A stretch of 64,000 bases of DNA from Ampullaceana balthica (GCA_944989445.1 CALYLW010000044.1:1965501-2029500), one strand, 5' to 3'. Positions 11,733 through 24,156 are shown, numbered from the stretch's first letter. Notes: generated by a model not told the origin, from the letters alone. Numbers and translations are program-made.

Positions 11733-12111
11733 TGGCTGGACGACTAAACATTTCCTTCGGCAAACAGTGGATAGAAGAGAATAATTTAACGTAGAAATGT
11801 GCAAATTTTCATCCATTTTTTGTACCCACGTTTGCACTATAGTTCAGGCGTGTTGCTTAAAAATCACATCTTTGGTCTCCTCTTAAGTAATTATCGTATC
11901 TGTGAGTACAGTCACAGCCAGCAGTAAACCCTAAAACCTTTTCTGTTATCGACCACGGCACGAGCTAAGATGTCAAAAGGCGAGGTGACAATGGCGCTTT
12001 CATGTGTTGGTTAAACTCTATTGAACAACGGACTCCCAGGTACCCGTCAAACACACTGGGACATCCCGTTAATTGGTGGACACGTGTAACCATCGGAACT
12101 TTGTGAGGGAA

Positions 12112-12405
12112 GGTGGGGTGTGGTGGGGTGTGGTGGCGAGAGGTGGGTGTGGTGGGGTGTGCTTGGGTGTGGTGGGGTGTGGTGGGGTGTGGTGGCGAGA
12201 GGAGGGGGTGTGGTGGGGTGTGGTGTGGTGGGGTATGGTTGGGTGTGGTGGGGTGTGGTGGGGTGTGGTGGGGTATGGTGGGATGTGGTGGGGTGTGGTG
12301 GGGTGTGGTGGGGTGTGGTGGGATGTGGTGGGGTGGGGTGTGGTGGGGTGGGGTGTGGTGGGGTGTGGTGGGGTGTGGTGGGGTGTGGTGGGGTGTGGTA
12401 GGATG
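12112..12405 (+). repeat. 10-bp G-rich microsatellite (GTGTGGTGGG)n
   Basis: About 290 bp of GTGGGGTGTG-type repeats with GGCGAGAGG interruptions. One strand has no A apart from interruptions. The open frames across it (histidine/proline or glycine/tryptophan-rich) are repeat artefacts. Confidence 0.95.
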
Positions 12406-12412
12406 TTTTAAG

Positions 12413-12495
12413 GTGACCCACTGATCAGTGTTCAAGAAGTGAGTAAAGTAATTGATCAAAGTGTCCACTCTATCTGTCACCAGTTAGTTGGCCAA
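12413..12495. repeat. Left copy of a direct repeat flanking a LINE fragment
   Basis: AAGGTGACCCACTGATCA and the following 65 bases match 13043-13125 closely, with a 6-bp gap and several substitutions. It could be an unusually long target duplication or a local duplication. Confidence 0.85.
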
Positions 12496-12508
12496 AAGGT
12501 AAGAAACG

Positions 12509-13042
12509 TTATCTTATCTTATCTGTTACAGGCGCTCCTTCTATACAGAAGATTATTGCGTCCTACGCTTATCTATGGTTTGTGTTTAGTCCTGCATTTT
12601 TATTAGAGATTGAAATGTTGATAAAGTGTTGGTTTTCCTGATTTCTTCAGGCAACCCATGCCACACCCGAATTCCGGACGGGAAGAACGAAAATTTGTAT
12701 GTGTCTGTTCTTGCATACAGAATAAGAAAGGTGTTTTTATCCTCATGTCTATCTGAGAGTTGTATTAAGTTATCTTTGTGTTGTATTTCTAAATTAGAAT
12801 TAATTGCTTCATGTATGATTATAACTTTACTCTTGGTTCTTCTATCATCAAGTGTTTCAAGGTTTAATGATTTAACTAATGGTGTTATTCTTGTCAGTTT
12901 TGAATATTCTCCAGTAATGAATCTGGCAGCTCTTTTTTTAATTTGTTCAAGTTTATCAATGTTTTCTTTGGTGGCTGGGTCACATACAGAAGATGCATAT
13001 TCTAGTACAGGTCTCACCAAAGTGAGGTAGCATAAAGGACGT
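12509..13042 (-). mobile_element. 5'-truncated jockey/CR1-like LINE, 3' end with (TTATC)n tail
   Basis: On the minus strand an uninterrupted frame from about 13042 to 12586 encodes the end of a non-LTR reverse transcriptase: CYLTLVRPVLEYASSVCDPA, KENIDKLEQIKKRAARF, LKSLNLETLDDRRTKSKV, then SFFPSGIRVWHGLPEEIRKT and a stop after LIKMQD. This is the conserved thumb/C-terminal region of such elements. The 3' UTR of about 75 bp ends in (GATAA)n, seen as TTATC repeats near 12510-12528. The catalytic core (FADD box) is missing through 5' truncation. Two further 3' ends of the same family occur at 44.7 and 51.8 kb. Confidence 0.9.
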
Positions 13043-13125
13043 TTAAAGGTGACCCACTGATCATTGTTCAAGAAGTGAGTAAAGTAACTGATAAAAGTGT
13101 CCACTGGTCACCGGTTAGTTAGTCA
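13043..13125. repeat. Right copy of the LINE-flanking direct repeat
   Basis: Matches 12413-12495 (AAGGTGACCCACTGATCA start; shared TTCAAGAAGTGAGTAAAGTA). Confidence 0.85.
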
Positions 13126-14020
13126 AAAATAAGATTGAGGTTACTCAATGTTAATTCAATGTCATTAGCAGGCGTCCTTCAGAAAACAAAGGGTTACATG
13201 AACAAAGGGTTTATATAATCAACCGGTCAAAATTCTACCTCAAACCAACATACTCTGAAATCCAAACCCACTTAAACGCTTGTAAACATTCTTAAATTCA
13301 CATTTTAGCATATAACATTTTGACAGCGGTTTTAATCAGTCATACTGAAATTTTAACCGTTTACGCATGAATTTGTGACCTCTGGTCATCAGTTCAGTTA
13401 TGAAGTACGTAAATAAAAGTGCTAAAGATGTATGACCTTCAAGTGACAAGCGAGGACAAGGTGTCAAACAGGGCACGAAAATGTCAAGCAGTGCACCAAA
13501 GGTGACGTAGGTGTCTAACTATGGCTATTACCAATACATCGACACTGCTCTATCCAGCATTACCGTCTATCCAAACACCAATGAGTTAGAAAGGTTAAGA
13601 AATTCAAACGTAGATTTCGCAACAAGAACGTGACGAAGCGACTATCGCCGACTTAAAATGTGAGTTTAACTCTAGCATCAACTGTCAGAATAAGAATTCA
13701 CCTGGGGTTGGAATGGCAACGTTTAAATTTTGTTTTTCAAATATCAGCAAAGCGAAATTGAAATGCCATATAATGTGGCGTATATTACATACGGATAACG
13801 ATTTTTTATGAAACCACTGGATTTATAGCACTAGCTCTATCAACAAACAGAAGTTCAAGGCAAATTATCTACGAAAAAATACTTCACGAAAAATGTTCGT
13901 GGATTGACAGATAGGAAGATATGTTAATATCCTATGACGTCATCGACTTTTGGGTAGTTTCTATTTTGAGTTGTATCATCTGTAAGATTTTAATTTAATG
14001 TTGTATTAACTGTAAATATT
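13126..14020. other. Unique sequence, nothing recognised
   Basis: AT-rich DNA with no supported gene or repeat family. Confidence 0.5.
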
Positions 14021-14021
14021 A

Positions 14022-14172
14022 CGTAATGAGCCAAGCGTTGAGATCCTGGTGTAAATAGCAAGTAATGAGTCAACACTTAGTTGCTGGTGTAAATAGCAAG
14101 TAATGAGTCAACATTTAGTTGCTGGTGTAAATAGCAAGATATAAGCCGAGCATTGAGATGCTTGTATAAATA
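14022..14172 (+). repeat. 38/39-bp short minisatellite, about 3.5 copies
   Basis: The unit contains TAATGAGTCAACA, TTAGTTGCTGG and TGTAAATAGCAAG. The first and last copies are the most diverged. Confidence 0.85.
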
Positions 14173-14314
14173 TTGGCCAACTGTTTGTGTGGTAAAAGTA
14201 ATACATAAATTGCAATTTTCTAGCAAATGCAGACAGCTTTAAGTGTTGAAGATTTCTGTTCAAGTATTATTTTATATCTTGCTAAACAATTTTAGTAAGG
14301 CAAAATAAAACAGG

Positions 14315-14714
14315 TGACATTTGTATCTTTAAATCTTCTCTTATATCGAAACATGACATTTGTATCTTTAAATCTTCTCTTATATCGAAACGTGACATTT
14401 GTATCTTTAAATCTTCTCTTATATCGAAACATGACATTTGTATCTTTAAATCTTCTCTTATATCGAAACATGACATTTGTATCTTTAAATCTTCTCTTAT
14501 ATCGAAACGTGACATTTGTATCTTTAAATCTTCTCTTATATCGAAACATGACATTTGTATCTTTAAATCTTCTCTTATATCGAAACGTGACATTTGTATC
14601 TTTAAATCTTCTCTTATATCGAAACATGACATTTGTATCTTTAAATCTTCTCTTATATCGAAACGTGACATTTGTATCTTTAAATCTTCTCTTATATCGA
14701 AACATGACATTTGA
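14315..14714 (+). repeat. 39-bp minisatellite, about 10 copies, partly dimeric
   Basis: The units (GACATTTGTATCTTTAAATC then TTCTCTTATATCGAAAC) are almost identical. They differ mainly at one CpG/CpA position (ACGTGAC or ACATGAC), which alternates over most of the array and so gives a 78-bp dimer period. Because 39 is divisible by three, frames of about 150-160 codons stay open on both strands. Confidence 0.95.
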
Positions 14715-15832
14715 ATGTGAGACCCAAACTTTAACAATGGAGGACACGGAAAATTACTACAATTATAAATCACTCTAATGGGAAACTAAATGTAAAATCA
14801 ATAGGATGATTTTAAAAAAAAATTAAACGCAGCGCTTATGACAACGATGAATATGTCCGCAGCGATTGTCTATCTGACTAATGTAACGCAATCGTCTCAT
14901 TGGGTCTCTTAACAAAATTATCTATCATCGACCGCAGCCATGGGGGAAACAAGTGATCATCATTTAAAGATTGATATTTTTTAATAAAAATGATTTTTTA
15001 ATATAATACAAATAAAAAAATGGTTCAATCTTTTATGATAGTCCTATAACTAGGGTCATATATTTCTTCTATTTAATTATTAGTTTGTTAATGTTTTTTT
15101 TTCCTTTTAAAATAAAGCGTTGTTGAAGTAGCGAAAATCAACAATAAATATTGTCACAACTTACACGTACGGAGACGCCTTCACACACGTGCAAAACATC
15201 GGGGGCGTCACCCTTTTAGAGCACCCATAGTAATAACGAGCTTGATGTGGTCTAAGATGGCTCCTTAGCCTCTGGTGGTGCCCGGTATGATGTCTACGGG
15301 GCTGCTCCATATCAGGGCGCGGTTAGTACGTCCTCCTCTACTCACATGTTCGTTCAAGTGCCCTACACAAACTCATGGTTATCCCTTGCCACTACAGAAA
15401 GAAAGCAATGCTGCCATGTGCAGACAGAATTCTGTGAAACAATTTGTTGAGCTAACGTTATCAGCCGAGTTGTTTGTTAAGCAATTTTACCGTGTGTGCT
15501 AAGAATATGAGACAACGTTTTGAAAAGTGATATTTGCCACCGGCAGCCTCGTCGACGACTCCATTTGGGGGAGCATTAGTGGACTATTATGTTGTTGTAT
15601 TGTTGTGTGACGTCGTCGGGGGTCGATATCTCCTAGAGTTTCAAAGTGACCTCGCTGGAGAAGCCTGGCTTTCAAACAATAGAATATCAAGACTGTCAAC
15701 TCGTGTGTAAGTCGACATTTCTGAGTACGTTACCACAGATCGTGTTACAAAGCTTCAGCATACAGTCATGCGATACACACGTTTTGTTAGGCACAGTGAG
15801 AGTACTAATATTTTATTAAAATTGTTCAGTTA
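14715..15832. other. Unique or anciently repetitive sequence, nothing recognised
   Basis: It includes a GC-richer block at about 15150-15720. Short open frames there have no recognisable domain or family motif. Confidence 0.45.
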
Positions 15833-16262
15833 TGGAGGACAATTCTAAATATTGCAGCATCGCTATAGACTCTCTATAGAGTTTAGAGGAATATACTAAA
15901 TATGGCAACATCGCTATAGAGGACAATACTAAATATTGCAGCATCGCTATATAGTAAAGTGCACGTTACTAAAAATTGCAGCATCGCTATATATTATAGA
16001 CTATAGAGTATATAGGACAATAATAAATATTGCGACATCGTTATAGAGGGGCATACTAAATATTGCCGCATAGTTATATAGTAGTATAGACGACATTACT
16101 AAATATTGCAGCATCCCTATGGAGTACATTGCGCAATGATGCAACATGGCTATAGAATATAGAGGACAATACTACACATTGAAGCATCTATATGGCGGAC
16201 AATACTGCATATTGAAGGATCGCTACAGAGGACAATACTAAATATTGCAACATCACTACGTG
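15833..16262 (+). repeat. Degenerate tandem repeat, period roughly 30-50 bp
   Basis: The core GGACAATACTAAATATTGCA followed by GCATCGCTATA recurs about ten times with indels, so the period is irregular. This looks like an old, decaying array. Confidence 0.8.
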
Positions 16263-16599
16263 ACTTAGATCCTCAAATAGCATAGGTTACATTTTAATTA
16301 GTGTAATATTCAATTCAATGTTTACACATTTAATGATTGTGTATAAATAGCGAAATGTACCATTAACAGTTTAAAACAAAGGGCTGTAATTTTATATCGA
16401 AGTTGTTTCGGGTGAAATTAAATCCCCCCACCCCCAAAAATACCAAAAATTACCATTAAGTGTTTTGGTTATTTCTTTGAATCTTACAAAAAACATGTCA
16501 TCAGTATTGGTGGTCAGTTTCAGTTCTTTGGTCTGGCAGAAAATATTAACATCATCATTGTGTTAGAGAGATGTATTTGTATAGATCTGACAGCTTTAG

Positions 16600-16830
16600 A
16601 AGAACAGGGCGTCAGTGGACATTGGAAGAATAGGGCGTCAGTGGACATTGGAAGGATAGGGCGTCAGTGGACAATGGAAGGATAGGGCGTCAGTGGACAT
16701 TGGAAGGATAGGGCGTCAGTGAACATTGGAAGGATATGGCGTCAGTGGACGTTGGAAGAATAGGGCGTCACTGGGCATTGGAACAATATGGCGTCAATGG
16801 ACATTGGAAGAATAGGGCGTCAGTGATCCT
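16600..16830 (+). repeat. 26-bp minisatellite, about 9 copies
   Basis: The unit GGAAGAATAGGGCGTCAGTG plus GACATT shows a few substitutions per copy. Confidence 0.93.
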
Positions 16831-17423
16831 TGCATAATGATGCGTTTAGATGAGAGTGTACCACAGTATGTACTAAATCAAAGGCCAGATTAAAATTGAA
16901 TGATTCGAGCCTAATATGGAGTTACAATGAATTAAGGATGATTCAATGTATTCTTTTTCTTTTAGAAGCAAGCTTTTAACCACTACATTTGAAGGGATAG
17001 TGAGTAATTTGTAAGGTGTAAAAATATGGCAATTGATTAGATGTGTTAATCGCAAGAACGGCTGTAACTCACAATAAATATAGCTCAGTACTCAAGCAAT
17101 GACAAATGGTACGCCTTCATTGAGGATATGACGACCGTAATTGTGTGCTAACCTTGACCCCTACATTGAAGACGTCAATACATTCCCTCTTACCCTGGCC
17201 TGAAGCAGAACAGGTTGAATTGTCCTCATACATTATATATCAGACTCAATTACTAATGTTTTTTCTTCTTGTAATCGTATTTAGAAATGAGGATGTTTCC
17301 ATTGTATGAAAAAAAAATTCAATAACTTTTTTTTTCTTTTACGTTCATAAACATGATTACATCCAGGAATTTTAAGGTTTTGTAATTTACATCGATAAAA
17401 AAATTATTTAGAGGGATGCTCAT
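16831..17423. other. AT-rich sequence, nothing recognised
   Basis: No gene, RNA gene or TE motif was seen. Confidence 0.5.
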
Positions 17424-17565
17424 CGGGTGGAGGAGAAGGGATATTAGAGGTCGGAGGTCGGAGAACTGGAGGAATTGGAGGGATATTAGAGGTCGGAGGT
17501 CGGAGAACTGGAGGAATTGGAGGGATATTAGTGGCTGGAGGTCGGAGAAATGGAGGCAATGGGCA
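17424..17565 (+). repeat. 42-bp minisatellite, about 3 copies
   Basis: The unit contains GGAGGGATATTAGAGG and TCGGAGGTCGGAGAACT. The third copy is diverged. Confidence 0.88.
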
Positions 17566-17766
17566 ATTTAAATATTTCCCTCGACTGATATTTTTGTAAG
17601 CTTGTACAAATCAAAAACTGTCCTAGATATGAACAAGCAGCTCCTGTGATGTCTTCTTGTACCTATTAGCCTGATTAGCCTGATTAGCCTCTAGAGTTTA
17701 ACAAGAAAACTCTCTTGATAATAGTTTTATGTTATTTTTGTTTACATGCTTCACCAATCCAACAAT

Positions 17767-18258
17767 TGAAATAACTCAGTTCAACTTTATTATAACTCAG
17801 CATCTCCTACCATTTATGAAACTCAGTTCAACTTTATTATAACTCAGCATCTCCTACCATTTATGAAACTCAGTTCAACTTTATTATAACTCAGCATCTC
17901 CTACCATTTATGAAACTCAGTTCAGCTTTATTATAACTCAGCATCTCCTAACATTTATGAAACTCAGTTCAACTTTATTATAACTCAGCATCTCCTAACA
18001 TTTATGAAACTCAGTTCAACTTTATTATAACTCAGCATCTCCTAACATTTATGAAACTCAGTTCAACTTTATTATAACTCAGCATCGCCTAACATTTATG
18101 AAACTCAGTTCAACTTTATTATAACTCAGCATCTCCTAACATTTATGAAACTCAGTTCAACTTTATTATAACTCAGCATCTCCTAACATTTATGAAACTC
18201 AGTTCAACTTTATTATAACTCAGCATCTCCTAACATTTATAAACTCAGTTCAACTTTA
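17767..18258 (+). repeat. 47-bp minisatellite, about 10.5 copies
   Basis: The unit contains AACTCAGCATCTCCTAACAT and AAACTCAGTTCAACTTTATT. Copies on the left share CTACCATTT and later ones CTAACATTT, so two sub-lineages are arranged in blocks. Confidence 0.95.
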
Positions 18259-18995
18259 TTAAAAGCCAGCCTCACCTAACCCACCCCATTCCCCCCCTCC
18301 CCTTCTGTAAAGATGAGAGCTTCTGAGTCCATCTTAACCTAATTGGATAATGTTGTCCCACCTGCAAATGTTAAATGCCTTGTTAGCTCAAGGTAACGGT
18401 GAAAACGCTTGTTGTCGGGAACGTCAAGTCATTTGGTAGAAAGTACGGAATTCTCGGTGAAATCAATAACACAGCGGTACAAGTAGATATCTAAATAGGA
18501 ATGAATACAGTTTGAAAGATACCACGATTCTGTGAGCTTTTGCGTACAATTTGAGCTGTTGTGTTCTTTACCAACTTTCCAAATGAGACTCAATGTGAGA
18601 CTAATTTGACATTCCTTTAGTCCTGAACAGAACTGTAAAGGAAGAGCTCATAGAAAAATTAAAATGGATCGTTTAAACAGTCTCAGGTAACTATACACAA
18701 GTTAAAGATATACTGGAATTTTGAAACCTTTTTTTAAACAGTTTATAAAAGGTTAATATTATTTTAAAATTCAATATTAACCTATCACAAAGACAAAAGT
18801 TTAACAATTATACGTATATTTGTAAGTAGACTGTTTTGGGTTTTCCATAAACATATTAAACAAAGCCACTGCTCATAAATAAAGGAAACACGCTAAGGTT
18901 GTTGGAAAAAAAGTTAGAGAATAATACTGTGTGCAACGTTTAAACAAATTTAAGTAAATAGCCCAAAATTGTAGAAAAGACATATGTGTAGAACA
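18259..18995. other. Unique sequence, nothing recognised
   Basis: AT-rich DNA with no supported gene. Confidence 0.45.
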
Positions 18996-19135
18996 ATACG
19001 AAAAGTTTGGAAAAGTCACAAAAGTTTAGCTCAGTCCCAAAAATTTAGAACAGCCCGAAAATTTTAGCATAGTCACAAAAGTTTAGCACAGTCCCAAAAG
19101 TTTAGAACAGTCCCGAAATTGTAGACCTGACAGTT
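18996..19135 (+). repeat. Degenerate 20-22-bp tandem repeat, about 6 copies
   Basis: The motif AGTTTAGCACAGTCCCAAAA recurs with substitutions (CTCAGTCCC, GAACAGCCC, CATAGTCAC). Confidence 0.8.
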
Positions 19136-21096
19136 ATAAGTGGAGAACACTCCTAAAGGGGAGAGCCGACCAAAAAGTAAGAACAAAGACCAAAACGATA
19201 CGACATCTCCGAAAGGGTTGAGCAGTGCAGAGAACGTGGAACAAAGACGAAAGTGAGGAGAGAAAGCTAAACAAAAGAGATTGCGGTGGACTTTAAAGAA
19301 GTTTATAGCAGTAACACAGGGGGTACTACAAAAAATAATCATAGGAGTAACACTAAGGGATGCTTTCGTCCCAGGGATAAGTATAATGCAGTTAAGAGTT
19401 ATTCTTATAATTATTTCCACTTTGATACTATTCCTGCTTTTCGTCAACGTCGTCTCACATATGTAGCAGGAGAAATGATCGGTGTAATATCGCCATTGTC
19501 ACTCTTTTTATCCGTTTTCAACAGTTGTAGATTCCCTCATGTACCCAATTATTCTCCAGCACCCGCTAGGTGTCAGCTCGATGGCGACTTCTCAGCTTGG
19601 GGCGGCGAGAGAATGGCGTACAGCAGGGATATCTCTGAGCCGACTGTTTAAACTGGCGTATCGGTTGCGATAAATGATCGCTGATCGATGACTTTCATGT
19701 GGTTTCCACAGCCAATCAGAGAATGTCAACATTTCCTTGTTGTTGCTTTTTTTGTTCACGATGGTCGGTAAACACGGCGACTGGTATTGAACGTTGTACG
19801 CTTCACATCGTCTGAGGAGGTGGGCATTTGGTGCGTCATGGTGCATAATGGTGCGTTGGGGTGTATAGTGGTGCGTCAATATTCATTATGATCACGTCAA
19901 AGCGCGTTATGTAGCATTATACAACTTAATTTATTTAATACAATTTTTTAAGTTTATTATGTTTTTACTAGGTTGTGTTGGGGGTGCCTACGGTGCCCAC
20001 TTTTGTCAAAAGCCAAAGTAAGTTATCAACATTCGCATTTGCAGACACAAAATGATATCTACTTCAACACAAATGCTGACGTCACAGGTTCACGCGTTGT
20101 TTGGGTATTTACATTTCTAGCGTTACAGAATGAGTGAGCCTAAATGACTGTCATTAAAAATCCCTTAAAAATCCTTTAAAGTTAACGTCAGCCAAACTAT
20201 TAATGGCTTTTTTTACATCGTTCCCTTTTCCAAAATTAAAATATAAGCTCAAACAATGACATCAAATAATATTTTACGGCGAGAAACACCACACGCTCTG
20301 TTAATCTCGAAACGAAAATGATTATGATTTTAAGTCTATATTTTCAATTTTAAAAAAATGCTGATTATGTCCCTTAGCTTTACAGAATGAGTGACCTGGG
20401 CTTTTATATTATTGATGTCATGTTATGTCGAAACGAATAACATTACTTATCAGAGATTTGTTTGATAAAATTAAAGTATTTACTCTCAGTGTTTGATATC
20501 AGAAATCTTATTTTCAATATCTCAACACAATAGTTACCTTTAGTATTTGTATTTAATGTCTGTAAAATAAACATGCTCAAGCTCATTAAAATATAATTCC
20601 CATTTATTTATTTTTTTGCTCAATAAATGAATTGTATCTGATTATTACCATGATTATCGTACCTTTAAAAGGCTATAAAAATGTGTCCCCTATTCGTCAG
20701 AAAAATTTGAAAATGTAAAAACAAAAATATGCAACCCATGTTTCTTTTTTTTAAAATAAAAATATTATATTAATTTTATTGTTCTTTTTATTGGGAATGG
20801 TTAAGAAAGGAAACTGTTTCTATCTTAATTAATCTTGAGTCACAAAGAACCCTCCCTGATGGAACTTTCTAGAAACTGGCTCAGAGTTAAACACAGCTTC
20901 TCTGTGTTTTAAGGATATTTATTACCCAACTTATATTAATCTTCATTGAGAAAAGCATTATCAGCCCGATTATTGAGATTTTAACTTGAACACCATGAAG
21001 ATGGAACGCTGAGAGCTTCCTAATGTTTTATTCATTCTCGCTAATGTAGACTTCTTTTTCTCTTATATCGGGCACGTATTTCTACGCGCTGTACGA
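19136..21096. other. Long stretch without a supported gene; one dispersed repeat inside
   Basis: A 121-codon open frame at 19286-19651 on the plus strand has no recognisable motif and ordinary composition, so I do not call it a gene. About 19800-19880 has a few GGTGCGT(C/T) repeats. The interval 20217-20315 resembles 30851-30950. Confidence 0.4.
20217..20315 (+). repeat. Dispersed repeat copy A (partner at 30851)
   Basis: It shares TCGTTCCCTT, AGCTCAAA/TAATGAC, AATATTTTA(C/T)GGC and TGTTAATCTCGAA in the same order with 30851-30950, so both copies belong to one old dispersed family of unknown type. Confidence 0.7.
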
Positions 21097-22860
21097 AGTA
21101 AGGGTTTACTGCTGAAACTAGACACACTCCAAGCACATCAATTAAAGTAAGGGTTTACTGCTGAAACTAGACACACTCCAAGCACATCAATTAAAGTAAG
21201 GGTTTAATGCTGAAACTTGACACACTCCAAGCACATCAATTAAAGTAAGGGTTTACTGCTGAAACTTGACACACTCCAAGCACATCAATTAAAGTAAGGG
21301 TTTACTGCTGAAACTTGACACACTCCAAGCACATCAATTAAAGTAAGGGTTTACTGCTGAAACTTGACACACTCCAAGCACATCAATTAAAGTAAAGGTT
21401 TACTGCTGAAACTTGACACACTCCAAGCACATCAATTAAAGTAAGGGTTTACTGCTGAAACTTGACACACTCCAAGCACATCAATTAAAGTAAGGGTTTA
21501 CTGCTGAAACTCGACACACTCCAAGCACATCAATTAAAGTAAGGGTTTACTGCTGAAACTTGACACACTCCAAGCACATCAATTAAAGTAAGGGTTTACT
21601 GCTGAAGCTTGACACACTCCAAGCACATCAATTAAAGTAAGGGTTTACTGCTGAAACTTGACACACTCCAAGCACATCAATTAAAGTAAGGGTTTACTGC
21701 TGAAACTTGACACACTCCAAGCACATCAATTAAAGTAAGGGTTTACTGCTGAAACTTGACACACTCCAAGCACATCAATTAAAGTAAGGGTTTACTGCTG
21801 AAACGTGACACACTCCAAGCACATCAATTAAAGTAAGGGTTTACTGCTGAAACTTGAAACACTCCAAGCACATCAATTAAAGTAAGGGTTTACTGCTGAA
21901 ACTTGACACACTCCAAGCACATCGATTAAAGTAAGGGTTTACTGCTGAACTTGACACACTCCAAGCAAATCAATTAAAGTAAGGATTTACTGCTGAAACT
22001 TGACACACTCCAAGCACATCAATTAAAGTAAGGGTTTACTGCTGAAACTTGACACACTCCAAGCACATCAATTAAAGTAAGTGTTTACTGCTGAAACTTG
22101 ACACACTCCAAGCACATCAATTAAAGTAAGGGTTTACTGCTGAAACTCGACACACTCCAAGCACATCAATTAAAGTAAGGGTTTACTGCTGAAACTTGAC
22201 ACACTCCAAGCACATCAATTAAAGTAAGGGTTTACTGCTGAAACTTGACACACTCCAAGCACATCAATTAAAGTAAGGGTTTACTGCTGAAACTCGACAC
22301 ACTCCAAGCACATCAATTAAAGTAAGGGTTTACTGCTGAAACTTGACAGACTCCAAGCACATCATTTAAGTAAGGGTTTACTGCTGAAACTTGACACACT
22401 CCAAGCACATCAATTAAAGTAAGGGTTTACTGCTGAAACTTGACACACTCCAAGCACATCAATTAAAGTAAGGGTTTACTGCTGAAACTTGACACACTCC
22501 AAGCACATCAATTAAAGTAAGGGTTTACTGCTGAAACTTGACACACTCCAAGCACATCAATTAAAGTAAGGGTTTACTGCTGAAACTTGACACACTCCAA
22601 GCACATCAATTAAAGTAAGGGTTTACTGCTTAAACTTGACACACTCCAAGCACATCAATTAAAGTAAGGGTTTACTGCTGAAACTTGACACGCTCCATGC
22701 ACATCAATTAAATTAAGGGTTTTCTGCTGAATTTTGACACACTCAAAGCACATAAATTAAAGTAAGGGTTTTTTGCTGAAAATTGATACACTCCAAGCAC
22801 ATCAATTAAAGTAAGGGTTTACTGCTGAAACCTGACACACTCCAAGCACATCAATTAAAT
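21097..22860 (+). repeat. 49-bp satellite, 36 copies
   Basis: The period is exactly 49 bp; the unit starts AGTAAGGGTTTACTGCTGAA and ends CCAAGCACATCAATTAA. Copies are nearly identical in the centre and diverge over the last four units. A few units carry 1-2 bp deletions. Confidence 0.98.
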
Positions 22861-23304
22861 TAATGGTAACTGACACTCATTGGAGCTTTCGAGCAGTAGG
22901 TGAATTAAACAGCCTAGCGTCTCGGAACCTTGCTAGGTTTATTTTCACAAAGTTTAGTATAATGATTGGCCACTAGGATTCCTATAAAATTATTGACAAA
23001 GTAATATGTTTACATTGTTTCATTTGATATTGACTTGGATGAATAGCTTCAGATAGTCTGTATATTGAGCACAATCCCGGCAAGTCCCCGTTACATACTC
23101 CAGAAGGGCAAGCGTCCATTGACTGATGTGTTATTGGCCCTGACTGGGGTCGGCTCCTCACACCCCTGGGACAGACGATATGCATAAATAAATTATTGCC
23201 GCGTGCACCGAAAACACAAAGTGTGAAAGACGAAGTTAATCTTCATGTGAGCCCAATTAATTAGAGAGCCAGCGCGAAGTTCTGAGCTACACACGTTCAA
23301 TGAT
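22861..23304. other. Unique sequence, nothing recognised
   Basis: No gene-like frame with family motifs; the 67-codon minus frame here shows no domain. Confidence 0.45.
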
Positions 23305-23525
23305 CGATACTTACACACTTACATGGGATTACAGAACCCATCGATACTTACATACTTACACGGGAAAACATAACTAATCGATACTTAACACTTACACGGG
23401 AATACATAACGAATCAATACTTACATACTTTCACGGGAACACACAACGGAAACATACTTACACACATGGGAATGAACAAATAATCGATACTTACACAATT
23501 ACACTGGAATTCACAACGGATCAAT
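23305..23525 (+). repeat. 37-bp minisatellite, left part
   Basis: Degenerate units of CTTACACACTTACACGGGAA plus TACACAACGGATCAATA; the array continues beyond an inserted SINE. Confidence 0.88.
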
Positions 23526-23751
23526 TATGTGCGTGTCCCATAACCTCGTGGTCGTAGGGGGTTCTAATGTTTCCGTTAGAACTTTCTCGGGGCTTGGTAG
23601 ACTTGGCGGCGCCCATCTCCTCTCCATGTCAGCGGAGGACTTCTTAGCGATAGTCATATATCAATCTTTATAATGTGGCCTTAACGTAGGCTAGATCCCA
23701 CGCACCTCAGCTTGTGAGGCGAATGCACTACTGACTTCGCTATCCAGCCGC
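23526..23751 (-). mobile_element. tRNA-derived SINE inserted in a minisatellite
   Basis: On the minus strand, 23751 down to 23689 reads as a tRNA-like head. GCGGCTGGATAGCGAAGTCA contains an A-box-like TAGCGAAGTCAG, and GGGATCTAGCC lies at the position of a degenerate B box. This implies a pol III internal promoter. The remaining 160 bp is a tRNA-unrelated body ending near 23526. It interrupts the 37-bp array, which resumes at 23752. No clear TSD was seen, and the B box departs from the GGTTCGANNCC consensus. Confidence 0.65.
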
Positions 23752-24156
23752 ACTTACACAGGAATACACAACGGATCTATACTTACACACTTACACGGGA
23801 ATACACAACTCATCAATACTTACACGCTTACACGGTAATACAAAAATCATCAATACTTACACACATAAACGGGAATAAACAAGTCATCAAAGCTTACACA
23901 CTTACACGGGAATACACAATGGGTAAATACTTACACACTTACACGGGAATACACAAATCATCAATACTCACACACTTAGACTGGAATACACAACGGATAG
24001 ATAATTACTGATTTACACTGGAATACACAAAGGATAGATACTTACACACTTACACGTGAATACACAACTTATCAATACTTACACACTTACACGGGAATAC
24101 ACAACGGGTCAATACTTACACAATTACACGGGAATACACAAATCATCAATATTTAC
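23752..24156 (+). repeat. 37-bp minisatellite, right part
   Basis: About 11 units of the same CTTACACACTTACACGGGAA family as the array left of the SINE. Confidence 0.9.

Noticed and set aside
12047..12480. Histidine/proline-rich open frames
   Set aside because: Read-through of a (GTGTGGTGGG)n microsatellite joined to a LINE-flanking repeat.
19286..19651. 121-codon plus-strand frame as a gene
   Set aside because: No recognisable motif, signal or homologous neighbour; length is compatible with chance in this window.
23689..23751. Functional tRNA gene on the minus strand
   Set aside because: The head has an A-box-like stretch but the B box is degenerate and no full cloverleaf with acceptor pairing could be drawn; a SINE explains it better.
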